DNA of 64,000 bases from Jacaranda mimosifolia (Eukaryota > Streptophyta > Magnoliopsida > Lamiales > Bignoniaceae): contig CM032124.1 in assembly GCA_018894105.1 (NCBI GenBank), forward strand, positions 3,271,501 to 3,335,500. The letters run 5' to 3'. The translations under genes were made by a program, and so were the position numbers. The notes below the pieces were generated by a model. The model was given only the letters and a program-made list of their open reading frames with translations. It ran no database searches and was not told the origin of the DNA. Shown here in pieces: positions 1 through 12,507 of the stretch; within the stretch, counting starts at the first letter, position 1, and each line of letters starts with the position of its first letter.

Positions 1-859
1 TTACTTGTTGTATGTCTGGCCTTGTCGGTTTGTCTGAATATGTCCTGTACATTATTGATTTGCCTTGTCGAAAATCTGTTTGTTGATACGTGATATATGT
101 ACAAAGATATGTTAGGTCGAGTGCCGACCTAGTGAAATGCTTGGATACATGAGACATGTTAGGGGCTATTCCCTGGGCATCAACAATCTGCCACGCTTGG
201 GTAAGTTTAACTAACTGGAATAAAGAGAATCTAGTATGCATGTTCTGTTATGATTTGTTGGATTGCATATGTTATTCGGGTTGCTTTACTTTTACTGTAT
301 CTTGAATGTTTGTAAACTATTCATGGAGCAATAAAGAAGGAGATATTCCTATTTGCTAACTTGTTAATGCTCGTATCTTGATATGTTCTTGTTCTGACTG
401 TTAATTTATGACTTGCCGAGTTGCTCCCCCTCGACAAATTCCTACTGCTTGCTATTAAAATTATCCTTCACTAAGTCCTTTAGACTTACCCCCTTGTATC
501 ATCCTTGATTTTTCCAGACAAAGATTAGGTGATGGGCTTGGACTTCAGACTTGGATTGGTGAACACATTTTGTAATAGAATAGATGTTTATATGTGATTA
601 TGGGTACACTTGATTCAAGAGATGTTGAGTTATGTTAAGTTGAATTAATAATTTGCAGTATATATATTGTGTTGAATGTTATTGACCAACTATGGCATGT
701 ATTTAGTATTTTTGTTGAGGTTTGTTTAAGTTGAAGTTTGTTGCTATCTTTGAAGAGTTTGAAATTTTGCTTATGGGCCTACTGCTTGTTTATGGGATAA
801 GAATTTAGATTGAATCGGAGTGGCATCTCAGCTTGGGGTTTCCTGAGTGGGGTGCCACA
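1..859 (+). repeat. 3' part of an LTR, cut by the window edge
   Basis: No coding potential is visible. The segment ends GGGGTGCCACA at 859, a typical 5'-TG...CA-3' type LTR end, and changes at once into very AT-rich DNA. The composition (mixed, with tracts such as TTGCTCCCCCTCGAC) differs from the sequence that follows. I infer the right end of a plus-strand Ty3/gypsy-type LTR. Its family could match the LTR start at 48,253, but the two pieces do not overlap, so this cannot be tested here. Confidence 0.5.
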
Positions 860-2242
860 AATTCAAATGTAATAATAAATTTTATATGACAAGAACAAGA
901 ATAGATTGAGTATTACAATGACATGTTTAATTGATGAGGAAAAAGAATGATATTTCATAAATGCATTCGCACAAATATGGGTGCTTTCGCAAAAATAAAA
1001 TTATGATATATCAAAATAGGTGCCAGACTTTGTAATATTACATTTAATATGATAATACAAAGAAGAATAAACTAAGTTTATTTAATTTCTTTTTATCTTT
1101 TCATTTTTTTGTGTATTTATATATATATATATTTGAAATATATTTTTGGTTAGTTTTTACATAATGATGCGTACATTTTATTTTCTTGAAAACTAATAGC
1201 AAAATATGCTTTCTTGTTGCATCACAAATTAGAAAAAAAAAATTTTTTTAATCTTATTTTTTTAAGTTCAAAGACAAAAAGTGGGTCAAAAGAAAAAAGA
1301 ATATATAGTTGATAGCTAAGCCATGAAAATGAATTAAGTAAAATTTTATTTCCTTAAATAGTCTTTTTAAATAAATTTTTTTCAGTTAAAACAATAATGT
1401 GAGGTTACTAACTTGTAATAATTATTTTGAAAAGACAATAGGATAGAAATATATATAAAATTTATTTTTTACCAAATAACCTTTTTGAAAGATCAAACTA
1501 AAATTTTCATTTGCGGCGTGACAGAAGATGAGGAAGACTTTGTCAAGACCAAGTTTTGCATGACTTAACTAATCATATAATAAACATTGTTAAAATATAC
1601 ATCAAAGGCATAACAAATATAATTTACTTATTATAATATTGATTTGAACTTGGTCATATTTAATTAAGAATTGAATTTTTCAAGAAAAAGTATATTTTTG
1701 TTGGTTTGACAATTATGTAATTCAAATGATAGTAACATTAATATGACATAGTGAAATGTTTTCTATCAATATATAAAATAGAATATCAATAAATACATTT
1801 CACTAAATAAAATATCACATTAGCTTGTGTGTCTCCATCCATACACTGGAAAATATATACCCCATAGGTGCAAAGTACATACTCTATTAAATATATAGTA
1901 TCCAACAGTAAAAAATTCTTATTTTTTATATTGCTAAACATTAAATAAATTAATAAAATAAAAATATTTATTTCAAACAATGAGTTTTATTTAACAATCC
2001 AGGTATATATTATATTAATTGCCAACTTAATTCATAATCAAACTCCTATAGATTTAAGAACTAGCAAACTTTTAAAGAAATAACACTTTAAAAAAAAAAA
2101 CTTATAAGATAATATAATATTTTTATTTTACACAATCATATTGAAATGTTTAAAATTGACCAGAATTTAACGTTTTCACTTTTTGGCTTAGCTTAGAAGA
2201 GATGATAGTGAGAACAAAATCATTATAAATAAATTTACTTTG

Positions 2243-2405
2243 AGAAGAAATCGAAGAATTTATTGGGAATCCTACAAGATCGATTCTTTCTTTTTTCTCA
2301 ATAGACATGCAGAACTTTATATGGGTTCGTATCCTACTGAGAGGTCTACTAGAGATCAAAAATTGTTGAAGAAACAACGAGATCTTTCTTTTGTTCCTTC
2401 TAGAT
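2243..2405 (+). pseudogene. ycf2: nuclear plastid DNA fragment (ycf2-like)
   Basis: In the frame starting at 2,243 the translation begins [13 protein letters not shown], then shifts frame into a stretch containing [15 protein letters not shown] and DLSFVPSR (2,330-2,400). These are recognisable as an internal part of the plastid ycf2 protein. The match stops after about 160 bp and holds at least one frame change, so it is a short decayed plastid-to-nucleus insertion, not a gene. It lies in copy 1 of the AT-rich repeat; the inverted copy at 44.6-48.0 kb lacks it. Confidence 0.75.
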
Positions 2406-3317
2406 TGGAAAAGTTCTTCGACATATATTTGATTTTAGAAATTATTTAATTCACATTTTTATTATTCCAATTTTCAGTAAAGCATTCTTAAAATGGTAAC
2501 AAATTGATAAACTTGTGTCTTGAGTCAACTTCAAGTTTAGATAATTTAGTATTGAATATTGTGATTTGTATATTTAAAACATCATTATATATGGCAATTT
2601 AGAAAAAAATTCCACTTATATTTTTAGATACATGGGTATAGTTTTCTTATAATATTATTATAGCATATTTATTTTGACAATAAAGATGAGATAAGATGAA
2701 GAGGAAACATGGCATACTGAGTACTACAAAGAGATAATTATATATAGATAAAAATTAAAGAGTTCAAGAAAATGCGAAAGTCAAATAAAACATCAAAAAT
2801 AAAACCTAAAAATTAATAAGTTGGCATCTCTATTTCAACGTAGCTTTGAATGAAAAAGAGTTGATTCATAAAGAATTCAATTGTCAATATTCACCAATAT
2901 AGCTTCTAAGAGCATAGATGATTTCTTATCAATTAAAAGTGTTATTAATTTTTCAATAAATATATGCTCTATGATTTTTCAATAAGTACCATATATGCAG
3001 TCAAATATTGTCATATGCTAAAATATTAAAATTTCATTTCATTTCTTGATTAGATTTGAGAATTTATAATCCTGCGTGCTCGGAGGCTCATGAATTAAAT
3101 AAGGCATTTAATTACTTCCATCACGATGCTATAAGATTTAAAAGAGCCCGCACATTTCATTGTGGCAATTAAAAAAATTAGACTTGCTTCAATTTAAATG
3201 TCAAATGAATTGCATAAGTTGTTTATTTTTCTTTCAAAAGAGGTTATGAATTTTAGGAAAAATATTTGAGTCTTGAACTACATATTCTCTTTTACTTCTT
3301 TTGATGTGAAATTAAAT

Positions 3318-4005
3318 AAAGAACTTGCATCTACAAGGATGGAGTTATCCTTTTTTGAACACAAGGTACGATATATCATGATCTTTCAGGGTTAATTTCC
3401 AAAAGAGAATAGGCATGGTAACTTTTACTTGTATTTTTGCCAAAACAGAAAATGAGCTTGAGAATAGAAAATACTAAAAGAACCAGATTTATCAGAAGCA
3501 ATTTTTAGAAGGGTAAATGATTAGTTTTTAATGAATAGTATTCAGCTCCATATCTTAAAAAAACATGAGATTATACTAACTTAATTTATAATTCTCCAAA
3601 TATTTATCATTTTTTGCAATTTTGGTTAAAGGATATAATATCATAATATATCAATGGAACAAGATATTATCGCCCATGCATGTTGAGATCATAAACATAA
3701 AATAACGCATTATTAAGAATGTTATGACCTAAACTAATGTCCACTTTTTTTTTTTTTTTTCCCAAGAAGTGATATAGGATGACACCTAAACATTCAAAAA
3801 AAGATACCAAAGTATTCAATGGTGCAATCCAAAAGAACGAATTTGTTTAGATAACTCTTACAAGCAGTGCAACAATTGTTGGAACATAATAAATAAGTTT
3901 ATATCTCATTCTATAGTTTATTCCATTGTTTAATACTCTTATATTGGGAAGAGATACTTGTTTTCTTTTTGCTATTAACATGTAAAGTTCAACCAATGCA
4001 AAGAA
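3318..4005 (+). repeat. left arm of a large palindrome
   Basis: This arm is inverted-complementary to about 4,600-5,358, with a spacer of about 600 bp. Matching landmarks include GAATAGGCATGGTAACTTTT (arm 1) against AAAAGTTACCATGCCTATTC (arm 2), and the AACAATTGTTG and TATTAACAT stretches. Arms are diverged and differ by indels. Non-coding. Confidence 0.65.
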
Positions 4006-4599
4006 TAAATTACCAGTTGAAGTTATATAATACTTTGGGCCTCTAACATAGTTTAAGAATAATCTAAGGTAATATATTTCTTCTTTTATGGGATTTGCAC
4101 CGTATATACAACCTATTAGAATTTTTGCTTAATTCCATTCCAATGTCCATATTGTTTGTCCCAAACATAGTATTTTTACCAATACTTACATTGTTTGATG
4201 AACCCCTAATAGAAGATGTTGAAGAACAATTCTTTTTCCAATTTGACTACCCCTTATCTCTCCTTGTAAGGTGACATCCATCATTCTTTATTGTAATTTA
4301 GATCTCGAATTTGATAGGTTATGGCGATAGTAATCAATCTTGTAGTTTCCAATTTTATGTCATTAATTAAGTTGAATAACCAACAAAATAATCTGTTCCT
4401 CAAAGGAATAGCTACAAGATTGATTTAATAGAAGCTTGATTTTTGTATAAATAAATTATAATTTGCAAATACGAAAAATTTCATATGATAATATCACCTT
4501 CATATGAAAAATGTTTAAAATTTTTATAATAAGGAATAGACAAATATATATTCACTTACTTTAAAATTCAAAATTTTAATCAGATAAGTGCTTCACGTA

Positions 4600-5358
4600 T
4601 TGTTTTTTTCATTGGTTGAACTTTATATGTTAATAGTAAAAAGAAAACATGTGTCTTTTCCCAATATAAGAGTAATAAATAAAGGAATAAACTATAGTGT
4701 AAGATATAAACTTATTTATTGTTTTCCAACAATTGTTGCACTACTTGTAAGAGTCACCTAAATAAATTCATTCTTTTGGATTGCATCATTGGATGTTTAG
4801 TACCTTCTTTTTTCTTTTTTTTTTCTTTTTTTTTTTTTTAATATTTAGGTGTGATCTTACATTACCTCTTGGGAAAAGAAGTAGACATTACAATAGGTCA
4901 TGACATTCATAATAATGTGTTATTTTATGTTTATGACCTCAATGTGCATTGCCGATAATATCTTGTTCCACGGATATATTATGATATTATATCCTTCAAC
5001 CAAAATTGCAGCAAATGATAAATATTTGAAGAATTATATATTAAGTTAGTCTAATCTCATGTTTTTTAAGATATGCAGCTGAATACTATTCATTGAGAGC
5101 TAATCATTTAACATTCTGAAAATTTTTGTGTATAAATTTATCTCCATAAATTTTATAAGTTTTTTCATAATTGCTTATGATAAATCTGATTCTTCTAGTA
5201 TTTTCTATTCTCAAGTTCATTTTCTGTTTTGGCAAAATACAAGCAAAAGTTACCATGCCTATTCTCTTTTGGAAATTAACCCAGAAAGATCAGGGCATAC
5301 CATGCCTTGTGTTCGAAAAAGTATAACTCGATCCACCCTTGTAGAAGTAAGTTCTTTC
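4600..5358 (-). repeat. right arm of the large palindrome
   Basis: Inverted partner of 3,318-4,005. It is followed directly by a third, partial copy in the orientation of the left arm (5,365-5,700) that continues into the reverse complement of the spacer (5,700-5,900). The order is therefore arm, spacer, inverted arm, arm, inverted spacer. This suggests that an inverted copy was inserted into a once simple repeat. Confidence 0.6.
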
Positions 5359-5924
5359 AATTGTATTTTGTTAAAACAAAAAATGTACTTGAGAATAAAA
5401 AATACTAAAAGAATCAGCAATTGCAAGAAAACTTGCAAAATTTATAGAGATAAATTCATGTGCAAAAATTTTCAAAAGGTTAAATGATTACCTTTCAATG
5501 AACAATATTAAGTTCCATATCTTAAAAAACATGAAATTAGACTAACTTAATTTATGATTTTCCAAATACTTATCAAGGTGGAGCAATTTTGATCAAAGAA
5601 AGTAATCATAATATATCAGTGAAACAAGACATTATTGTCCATGCACGTTGAGGTCCTAGATGTAGAATAACATATTAATATGAATGTTATAACCTACTGG
5701 AATAAGAATTATTCTTCAACATCTTTTGTAGGGGGTTTGAAAATAATATTGATATTGGTAAAATACCATGTTTGGAACAAGCAATGTAGACATTGAAATG
5801 GAAAGCAGCAAAAAATGTAATAGGGAGGTGATATTGTCATATGAAATTTTTCGTATTTGCAAATTATAATTTGTTTATACAAAAATCAAGTTTCTGTTAT
5901 CGATCCTATAGCTATTCCGGTCCT

Positions 5925-6961
5925 CCACAGAAACAGCAGAAAAGGACAAACAGACCACTAATATGCAACCGATTGCTGTCGCTGCCACTCCAATCAATGA
6001 ATTGGAGGACATCACTGGTAATGTTAGCTCAAAGTGTCTTATTAGTGAAGACTCCGATGGATGTGCATACCTTGGAGTCCTGAAAAGTACACAGACCGTA
6101 GCAATTAAAAAGCTAAACTCTAACAAGACGCCAGATGATGAATTTCTAGCACAGGTTTGGCCGTAAAATTGTATTGATATGAGTATTTCTTTCCATAAAA
6201 ATATGGTGGTTATATATTGTTTTCCAGGTTTTAATGATATCCAGCCTAAAGCACGATAATGTGGTTGAGCTACTTGATTATTGTGTGGGTGGTTATGGTC
6301 AGCGGGTCTTGGCTTATGAGGATGCTCCAAATGGGTCCCTACATGATTATTGTGATGTTGCTAGGATCAAAATGTCTGATTCTGGTCCGTCAGATCCATA
6401 TGATTATCTGGATCCTGATCCTCTTTGCTATTACTCTCCTCTGCCTTTAAGTTATCTTTACCCCCCTGAGTGGGCTCCTTTTCTCAGTCTTTCCTAGAGA
6501 TGAACAGAACTAGTACTTTCAATTTGTTGTTTTTCTGAGCATGAACATATATTTCTTTTCGGTGGTAGATACATAATGACTGGCCAGCTAAATGCAAAGA
6601 GTGATATCTACAGCTTTGGCGTGGTGCTTCTGGAACTCTTGACTGGCCGTAAACCAGTTGATCATACATGGCCAAGAGTACAGCAGTCTCTTGTAACATG
6701 GGTACGCAATTTTCCTAGTGATAACAGATAATTATTTCCTTGACCTCATATTGATTTGCGAACTATGTGTTAATTATAACCTGCAGGCAGCACCAAAGCT
6801 CAGCGAAGACAAGGTGAAGCAGTGTGTGTATCCTAGACTGAACGGAGACTACCCTCCAAAGGCCATTGCAGCATGAAGCGGATTTCCCTCCAGACACGAG
6901 CATGGTAGTGAAAAAACTCCAAGCTCTGTTGGATACTTCATCTGGGATTCCTTTCAGGTGA
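5925..6961 (+). pseudogene. unit A: PTI1-like pseudokinase remnant
   Basis: Only the PTI1-like part of a unit survives. The first exon is cut at its 5' end and runs to a donor after 6,154 ([12 protein letters not shown], then a glycine loop reading SEDSDG and the AIKK lysine). The second exon starts at 6,228 and is fused by deletion near 6,342-6,351 directly to the activation-segment exon, so the catalytic-loop exon is gone; it ends near 6,469 at an atypical GTGGGC donor. The subdomain IX exon is 6,569-6,701 ([19 protein letters not shown]). The exon from 6,787 runs straight into the last exon and meets a stop (GCATGA near 6,870). Family role: PTI1 kinases act downstream of Pto and OXI1 in defence signalling. 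This copy cannot make a kinase. Unit A resembles E in its last exon and 3' flank. Confidence 0.8.
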
Positions 6962-9060
6962 AGAGCTGCTTCATTTAATTATTAAGCCACAACCATAGTA
7001 AATTAATTTGTATGACAATGAGCTATAATCAAATACTATTAATTTTGCAACTATCAATAAATACCAAATAGTTATTCCATTTTACACATTATCAATTTTC
7101 ATCCCAAGGCCTCTTTTTTTTTTTTTTTTTTAAATAAAAAGGGACCTTTTTAGAAGAGGATTGTGGTTGGTCCCTCAACTATCACAGCGAGATTCAAATG
7201 TATATTCGACTTTAATCCCAATGCTTAACTTATAAATAGATTATGGATACAGTAATTTTTAGTTGTATTTTAATTATTTTGTTTATCTTAATGTTTTTCC
7301 ATTTCCCAAAGAAGATTTCAAATTGAACTCCAATACTGAAGATATATTTCTAAAATTGTATGTGATCAAATCAAATCACTATTCAAACATCTGGATGATA
7401 AAAAATCAATTTACTGAAGTAATTTCTAGAAAATCAATGGTATTCACATGTATTTGTTCTTTGAAATAAACTTATTTTCATCCCTAACTTTCCAATCCAA
7501 ATGCAAAATCAAACATGTGTTTTTAATTTTTTTTTTTTTTTTATGTTATCCCTTAGCCTGTATTTGAGATGCAATTTCTAGCTATAAAATTTGATGAGAA
7601 AATCAGTAGCTTAAAATTGATTTAAAATTAGTGACGGTTAGGAATAAGACCACCTAACACATAGGTCCAATGATATCAAAATATTGTCTTGTTGCCGCTC
7701 GGAGGTTTTTATCCTTAAAAAAAATGTTTCAAAAAGTGAGAGATAAAATGAGTAATTTATAAACTAAGTTAAAAGTTTAATTGAAAAAATTAACATATAT
7801 AACTATGTTTATGATGATATTTGAGAAAACTTAATCAATGTATATTTGGTATTTATAATTAGTTTTATTTGTAAAGAACTTATAATAAATCTGCTTTTAG
7901 CCACAATTCATAACCATGAGTTGTGGAAATTTTGAATCATTACATTATATTAGAAGCCGAAAATTGTGTTAAATTATTTTTAAAAATAAATATTAAATAA
8001 AATAAAAATTAAGTTATATATAAGAAAAAAAATAATTAAAAATTATTATTCTTATTTGGAGAAATGGGAGCGAAAAATATATAGTAGTAGCTTTTTAGAT
8101 ATTTAAGTATTTTTAATTTTTAATTTTAGACTTTAAATTTTCTATAATTAATTTTAGAAAACTTAGGACTTCTAGCTTTGATTTTATGTTTTTATATTTC
8201 TTGATTCATTTATCTTTATTTTTTTATTTTATGATTTATAATTAATATTTTAAAAATTAAAACTTTGGTTGAATTGCGAAAAATATTTTAGGATAAGTTG
8301 TTTAGAAAAATGGATAAGGGAAATGTAATGGCTGTTTGTTTTTATTTTGGAATTATTGAAAAATATTTTGGAATAAAATTATTTGTTTGGAAAGCTTGAA
8401 AGTAGACAAATTTTAATATAATTGCACATTAATTATTTTTATTTAGTGAGGTGAAATGATTTTCTATATTAATTATAAATGTGAATATATAATTACAATG
8501 ATGGTAGATGTATGTATATTTATAAATGGAAGAAAATGGTGTTATATATATGATTATTATATAAATATTATTATTGAGATGTTATATAAATATGAAATAT
8601 TATTATTGGGGTGTTATATAAATATTTATGTACAATAATGAAAAAAATTTAAATTGTAATGTAATAATCATTAAGAAAGTTTTTCTAAATATGAAATGAA
8701 AATTTAAAGTTGCTACAAAACTTATTATTTCAAGACTTAATTTGTATTATTGTAATATTATTCCCACGAACTACTTCAGCAAAACATAAAAATAAATAAT
8801 TATTAAAATTGTTTACTAAAAATAAATATTTTCAAATATTTAAAAAATTAAAACACTTAAAGTGGGTTTCCTTTCAAAATAAATTTCTTCTTCCAAGCTT
8901 CAATTTCCATGGAAGAAAGCTTCTCTATGGCCTTTTTCTCGTTCTTGCATTAAATAAATGGGTTTTCTTTCACAGTTTGTCAACTCAAATAGTCAGATGG
9001 TACTATATTGCTTTTAAAATTATTTTCAATGCTTAGGGTCAAATTTGTCCTTTCTCATTT
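6962..9060. other. intergenic; first 630 bp shared with the unit E 3' flank
   Basis: From 6,962 to about 7,593 the sequence matches the 3' flank of unit E (36,781-37,360), for example GACAATGAGCTATAATCAAA in both. The shared 3' flank shows that A and E come from the same duplication. From about 7,600 to 9,060 I see only AT-rich intergenic DNA with poly-T tracts and no gene. Confidence 0.6.
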
Positions 9061-9497
9061 CATTTAAAAATATACCCATCAACGCCTTTTTTAATTCGGC
9101 CAAAAGTTGCTGAGTTGTCATCTTGTCCGACAGGTACAAGTGCTGTCGGACCATAGACAAGCCTAGGAAGGGGTCGGCGACGTGGCTTATGTCTGCCACT
9201 AGGATGCTGACATGGGATTTGATGCCATGTGGCTAGTCTACATGGGTAAGGCATGCACACATAAGCATATGACATGGGAAAAATCGCCACTTGTTGCAAA
9301 ACGCCCAAATTATTCATCCCGTGAGGAGCACATGGTATTCTCCGGCAAGATTTTCTGCAATTTCAGGTGATTTATCCTAAAATCACGGCAATGTGCAAAA
9401 TTAATCGCCGGAGTGGACCAAATTAAAAAACACAAATTTATAATGTCCTTTTTTCACGGACGGCCATAGTTAGTGGACTAAAAATACATTTTTCCAT
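9060..9497. mobile_element. truncated Mutator-like terminal repeat
   Basis: The right end (about 9,380-9,497) resembles the terminal repeat of the 10,331-11,395 element: shared words include CGCCGGAGTGGACCAAAT, then a CGGACGG(C/T)CATAGTTAG(T/A)GGACTAAAAATA block. The left end is missing. It abuts the first-intron sequence of unit B at about 9,497, just where the receptor exon should lie upstream, so it marks the breakpoint that removed the receptor part of B. Confidence 0.5.
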
Positions 9498-12400
9498 GAA
9501 TTTATATTGCCACATTAAAATTCAAGAACTCCTATATATTATGAAGTTGAAACTTTCAATGTTCTATGGTAACTTATCATAATAAATGCAGTTTTATAAT
9601 TTACTAGCAATATCTTTTGATATTTCTGAAATGTTGTGACCTTGAATGGGAACGAAATCCATTTCTAATCAATCCGATTTTGAGTATATACTTCACTGTG
9701 TAATTGGATATTTTTCACCATGTTGTTTTTTGTTTGCAAATCCATCTGCTTATTTGTTGGCTCTACTTCTTGATTAAATTTCACAAATTTCTTATTTACA
9801 TATGAGAGATTTTCTTAGGCAATCCTGCAGGCTATCGTGCTACAGAAACAGAGGAAAAGGACAAACAGACTATTAATATGCAGCCGATTGCTGTCCTGCC
9901 ATTCCAATCACTGAATTAAAGGACATTACTGGTAATTTTAGTTTTAATTGTCTTATTAGTGAAGACTCAGACGGACATGTATACCGTGGAGTCCTGAAAA
10001 GTAGAAAGACCGTAGCAATTAAAAAGCTAAACTCTAACGAGACGCCAGATGAAGAATTTCTAGCAAAGGTTTGGCCATAACATTGTGTGTTGATAAAAAT
10101 ACATCTTTTCACAAAGACATGATGTTTACATATGGTTGTTGCAGGTTTTAATGGTATCCAGCCTAACGCACGAAAACTTGGTTGAGCTACTTGGCTATTG
10201 TGTGGGTGGTTATGGTATGTGGGTCTTGGCTTATGAGTATGCTCGAAATGGGTCCCTGTGTGACATTCTTCATGGTGAGATTGCCTCAACTTTGTTTTAC
10301 TGAAGCTACTCATTGTCACACTTCTTTCCCGGGGAAAATGCATTTTTAGTCCTCTAACTATGACCGTCTGCGAATAAAGAACATTATGATTTTGCGTTTT
10401 CCGATTTGGTCCATTCCGGCGATCAATTTCGCACATTTGGTACAAATTTTCACAATTTGAGGACAATTAACCGGAATTTACAAAAAATTTGGTTGGAAAT
10501 TCACATGTGCCATGCATGTGACCTCCAATTTGGGGGTTTCTCGCCACGTGTCCATTTTTGCCACATTGGCATGCTTTGCTGGTCATATGCCTCGCCACAT
10601 CAGCTGCCACGTGTAATGCACGCCACATCATCTAAAACCATGAAAATTTGTTGTAAATTAAATTTTAATTTTTAATAAAAATGAAAACTAAACTAATAAA
10701 AACATTTTTTGTCTTTGTTTTAATTAATTTGTAATTATTCCTTTTAATTCAAATTTTGTTGAAATTAATTTAATAAAAATTATCGAAATTTTTTTATGAT
10801 AATTATAAAAAATTATCATTTTTACGATAATTTATGAAAATTTAAAATTTATCCATTTCAAAAAATATTTTTTTCAATCTACAAAAAAAAAATATTTGTA
10901 ATAAACTTATTTCTTTCAATTTAGAATTTTTTTTTTTTATTTACAAATGTGTTATGTATTTTCAGATATAATCATATATAGTAAAATGGCCCTCAATGCC
11001 ATATGTTGGGGTGGTGCAGTGGTTGTGGTGTTATTTTTGCATGATGAAGGTCTTGGGTTCGAGTATAGCCAACAAAAATTTTTCATGGTTTTAGATGATG
11101 TGGTGTGCATTACACGTGGCAGCTGATGTGGCGAGGCATATGACCAGCAAAGCATGCCAATGTGGCAAAAATGGACACATGGCGAGAAACCTCCAAATTG
11201 GAGGTCACATGCATGGCACATGTGAATTTCAGGCCAAATTTTGTGTAAATTCCGGTTAATTGTCCTCAAATTGTGAAAATTTGTACCAATTGTGCGAAAT
11301 TGATCGCCGGAGTGGACCAAATCGGAAAACGCAAAATCATAATGTTCTTTTTTCGCAGACGGTCATAGTTAGAGGACTAAAAATATATTTTCCCCCTTCT
11401 TTCCCTTTTGGATCTTTAGGCTGAGAATTATAGATTTTTCTGAATGTATTATTGATAAAAATAAAACAGCATTGACCATTCATTGGCATATCCCAAGTCA
11501 ATTTCTTGTCGAACTGTTTTAGAAATCAATTTTTGATTGCTGAAATTAATTATTTTCATTGTTAGCACTTAGCAGGCATGAAAGGCGTAGAGCCAAAGCT
11601 GGTTCTGTCATGGGACCAAAGAGTTAAAATTGCTGTTGGGGCTGCCAAAGGATTAGAGTACATCCATGACAAGGCACAGATTCATCATAACATCAAGTCT
11701 AGCAATGTTTTAATTTTTGATGATTATGATGTTGCTAAGATCCAAATGTCTGATTCTGATAATCCAGACCCTCCTCACCCGGATCCTTTGTACTATCGCT
11801 ATCTTCGGCCTTTAAGTTATCATTATCCCCCTGAGTGAGCTCCTTTTCTCAGTCTTTCCTAGAGATGAACGGAACTAGTACTTTCAATTTGTTCTTTTTC
11901 TGAGCATGAACATATATTTCTTTTTGGGAGGTAGATAGGCAGAGACTGGCCAGCTGAATTCAAAGGGTGATGTCCACAACTTTGGTGTTGTGCTTCTAGA
12001 ACTCTTGACCGGCCGTAAACCAGTTGATCATACCAGGCCAAGAGGACAGCAGTCTCTTATAACATGGGTATGCAATTTTCCTAGTGATAATGGTTGCTCA
12101 ACTTTATCTAGGACATCCACATACAATAATTGATTAAAATTTGCAAATTATAAATAAGCAGGCAATCCCAAGGCTGACGGAAGACAAGGTAAAGCAGATC
12201 GTTGATCCTAGGATGAATGGAGAGTATCCTCCAAAGGCCGTTGCAGAGGTAAAATCAGTTGTTTTGCTAAGTATTCTATATTTCAACTGAACTCGTGCTT
12301 GTTCCATATGCATGACTTGTTTTGCGAGACGAATATATAGAATAGCGTGGGATGCTGCTTTACATGATAAATATGATTTGCTTAAAACAGATGGCTGTAG

Positions 12401-12507
12401 CTGCTGCATTGTGTATGCAGTATGAAGCTGAATTCCGTCCAGAAATGAGAATCGTAGTAAAAGCACTCCCACCTCTGTTGAAGTCTCCATCTGGGACTCA
12501 TTTCTGA
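9498..12507 (+). pseudogene. unit B: PTI1-like pseudokinase, receptor exon lost
   Basis: Starts with remnant intron 1 (9,498-9,818, like D, F and H). Exons then follow in the usual order: 9,819-10,068, 10,145-10,274, 11,576-11,834, 11,935-12,067, 12,164-12,248 and 12,391-12,507. The domain keeps AIKK but reads HHN in place of HRD, and MSDSDN plus a Pro/Tyr-rich stretch in place of the DFG-type motif and activation loop. Lesions: a one-base loss near 9,892 (CTGTCCTGCC where other copies have CTGTCCCTGCC), and a TAG in the exon starting at 11,935, where other copies have Tyr. A 1,065-bp Mutator-like element sits in the second intron. Not expected to make a full product. Confidence 0.82.
10331..11395. 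mobile_element. Mutator-like element with long terminal inverted repeats
   Basis: Both ends read GGGGAAAATG.../...ATTTTCCCC and the inverted repeats run for about 320 bp (10,331-10,650 and 11,070-11,395). A perfect 10-bp duplication, CTTCTTTCCC, flanks it at 10,321-10,330 and 11,396-11,405. Long inverted repeats with a 9-10 bp duplication fit the Mutator superfamily. No transposase is visible, so it is non-autonomous. The two short open frames inside (10,406-10,675 plus strand; 10,952-11,320 minus strand) are just the same repeat read from each end. Confidence 0.85.

Larger units (their letters stand above)
880..5920. repeat. rearranged AT-rich non-coding repeat, copy 1
   Basis: This is a large non-coding block with no convincing gene. 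By eye it matches the 44,570-47,990 block: about 880-3,318 corresponds to about 45,190-47,990 in inverted orientation, while about 4,170-5,358 corresponds to 44,570-45,190 in direct orientation. It contains an internal palindrome (arms about 3,318-4,005 and 4,600-5,358) and a third partial copy at 5,365-5,900. Its right edge cuts into the first PTI1-like exon of unit A near 5,925, so its insertion or a rearrangement removed the receptor part of that unit. The family is unknown: no terminal repeat or transposase is visible. Confidence 0.55.

Noticed and set aside
5128..5487. 119-residue open frame in the AT-rich repeat
   Set aside because: It spans the end of a palindrome arm and the third copy, is Lys/Asn/Ser/Ile-rich, and has no counterpart frame in the other copies.
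10406..11320. Two similar open frames on opposite strands (89 and 122 residues)
   Set aside because: They are the same terminal repeat read from both ends of the Mutator-like element and have no recognisable domain.
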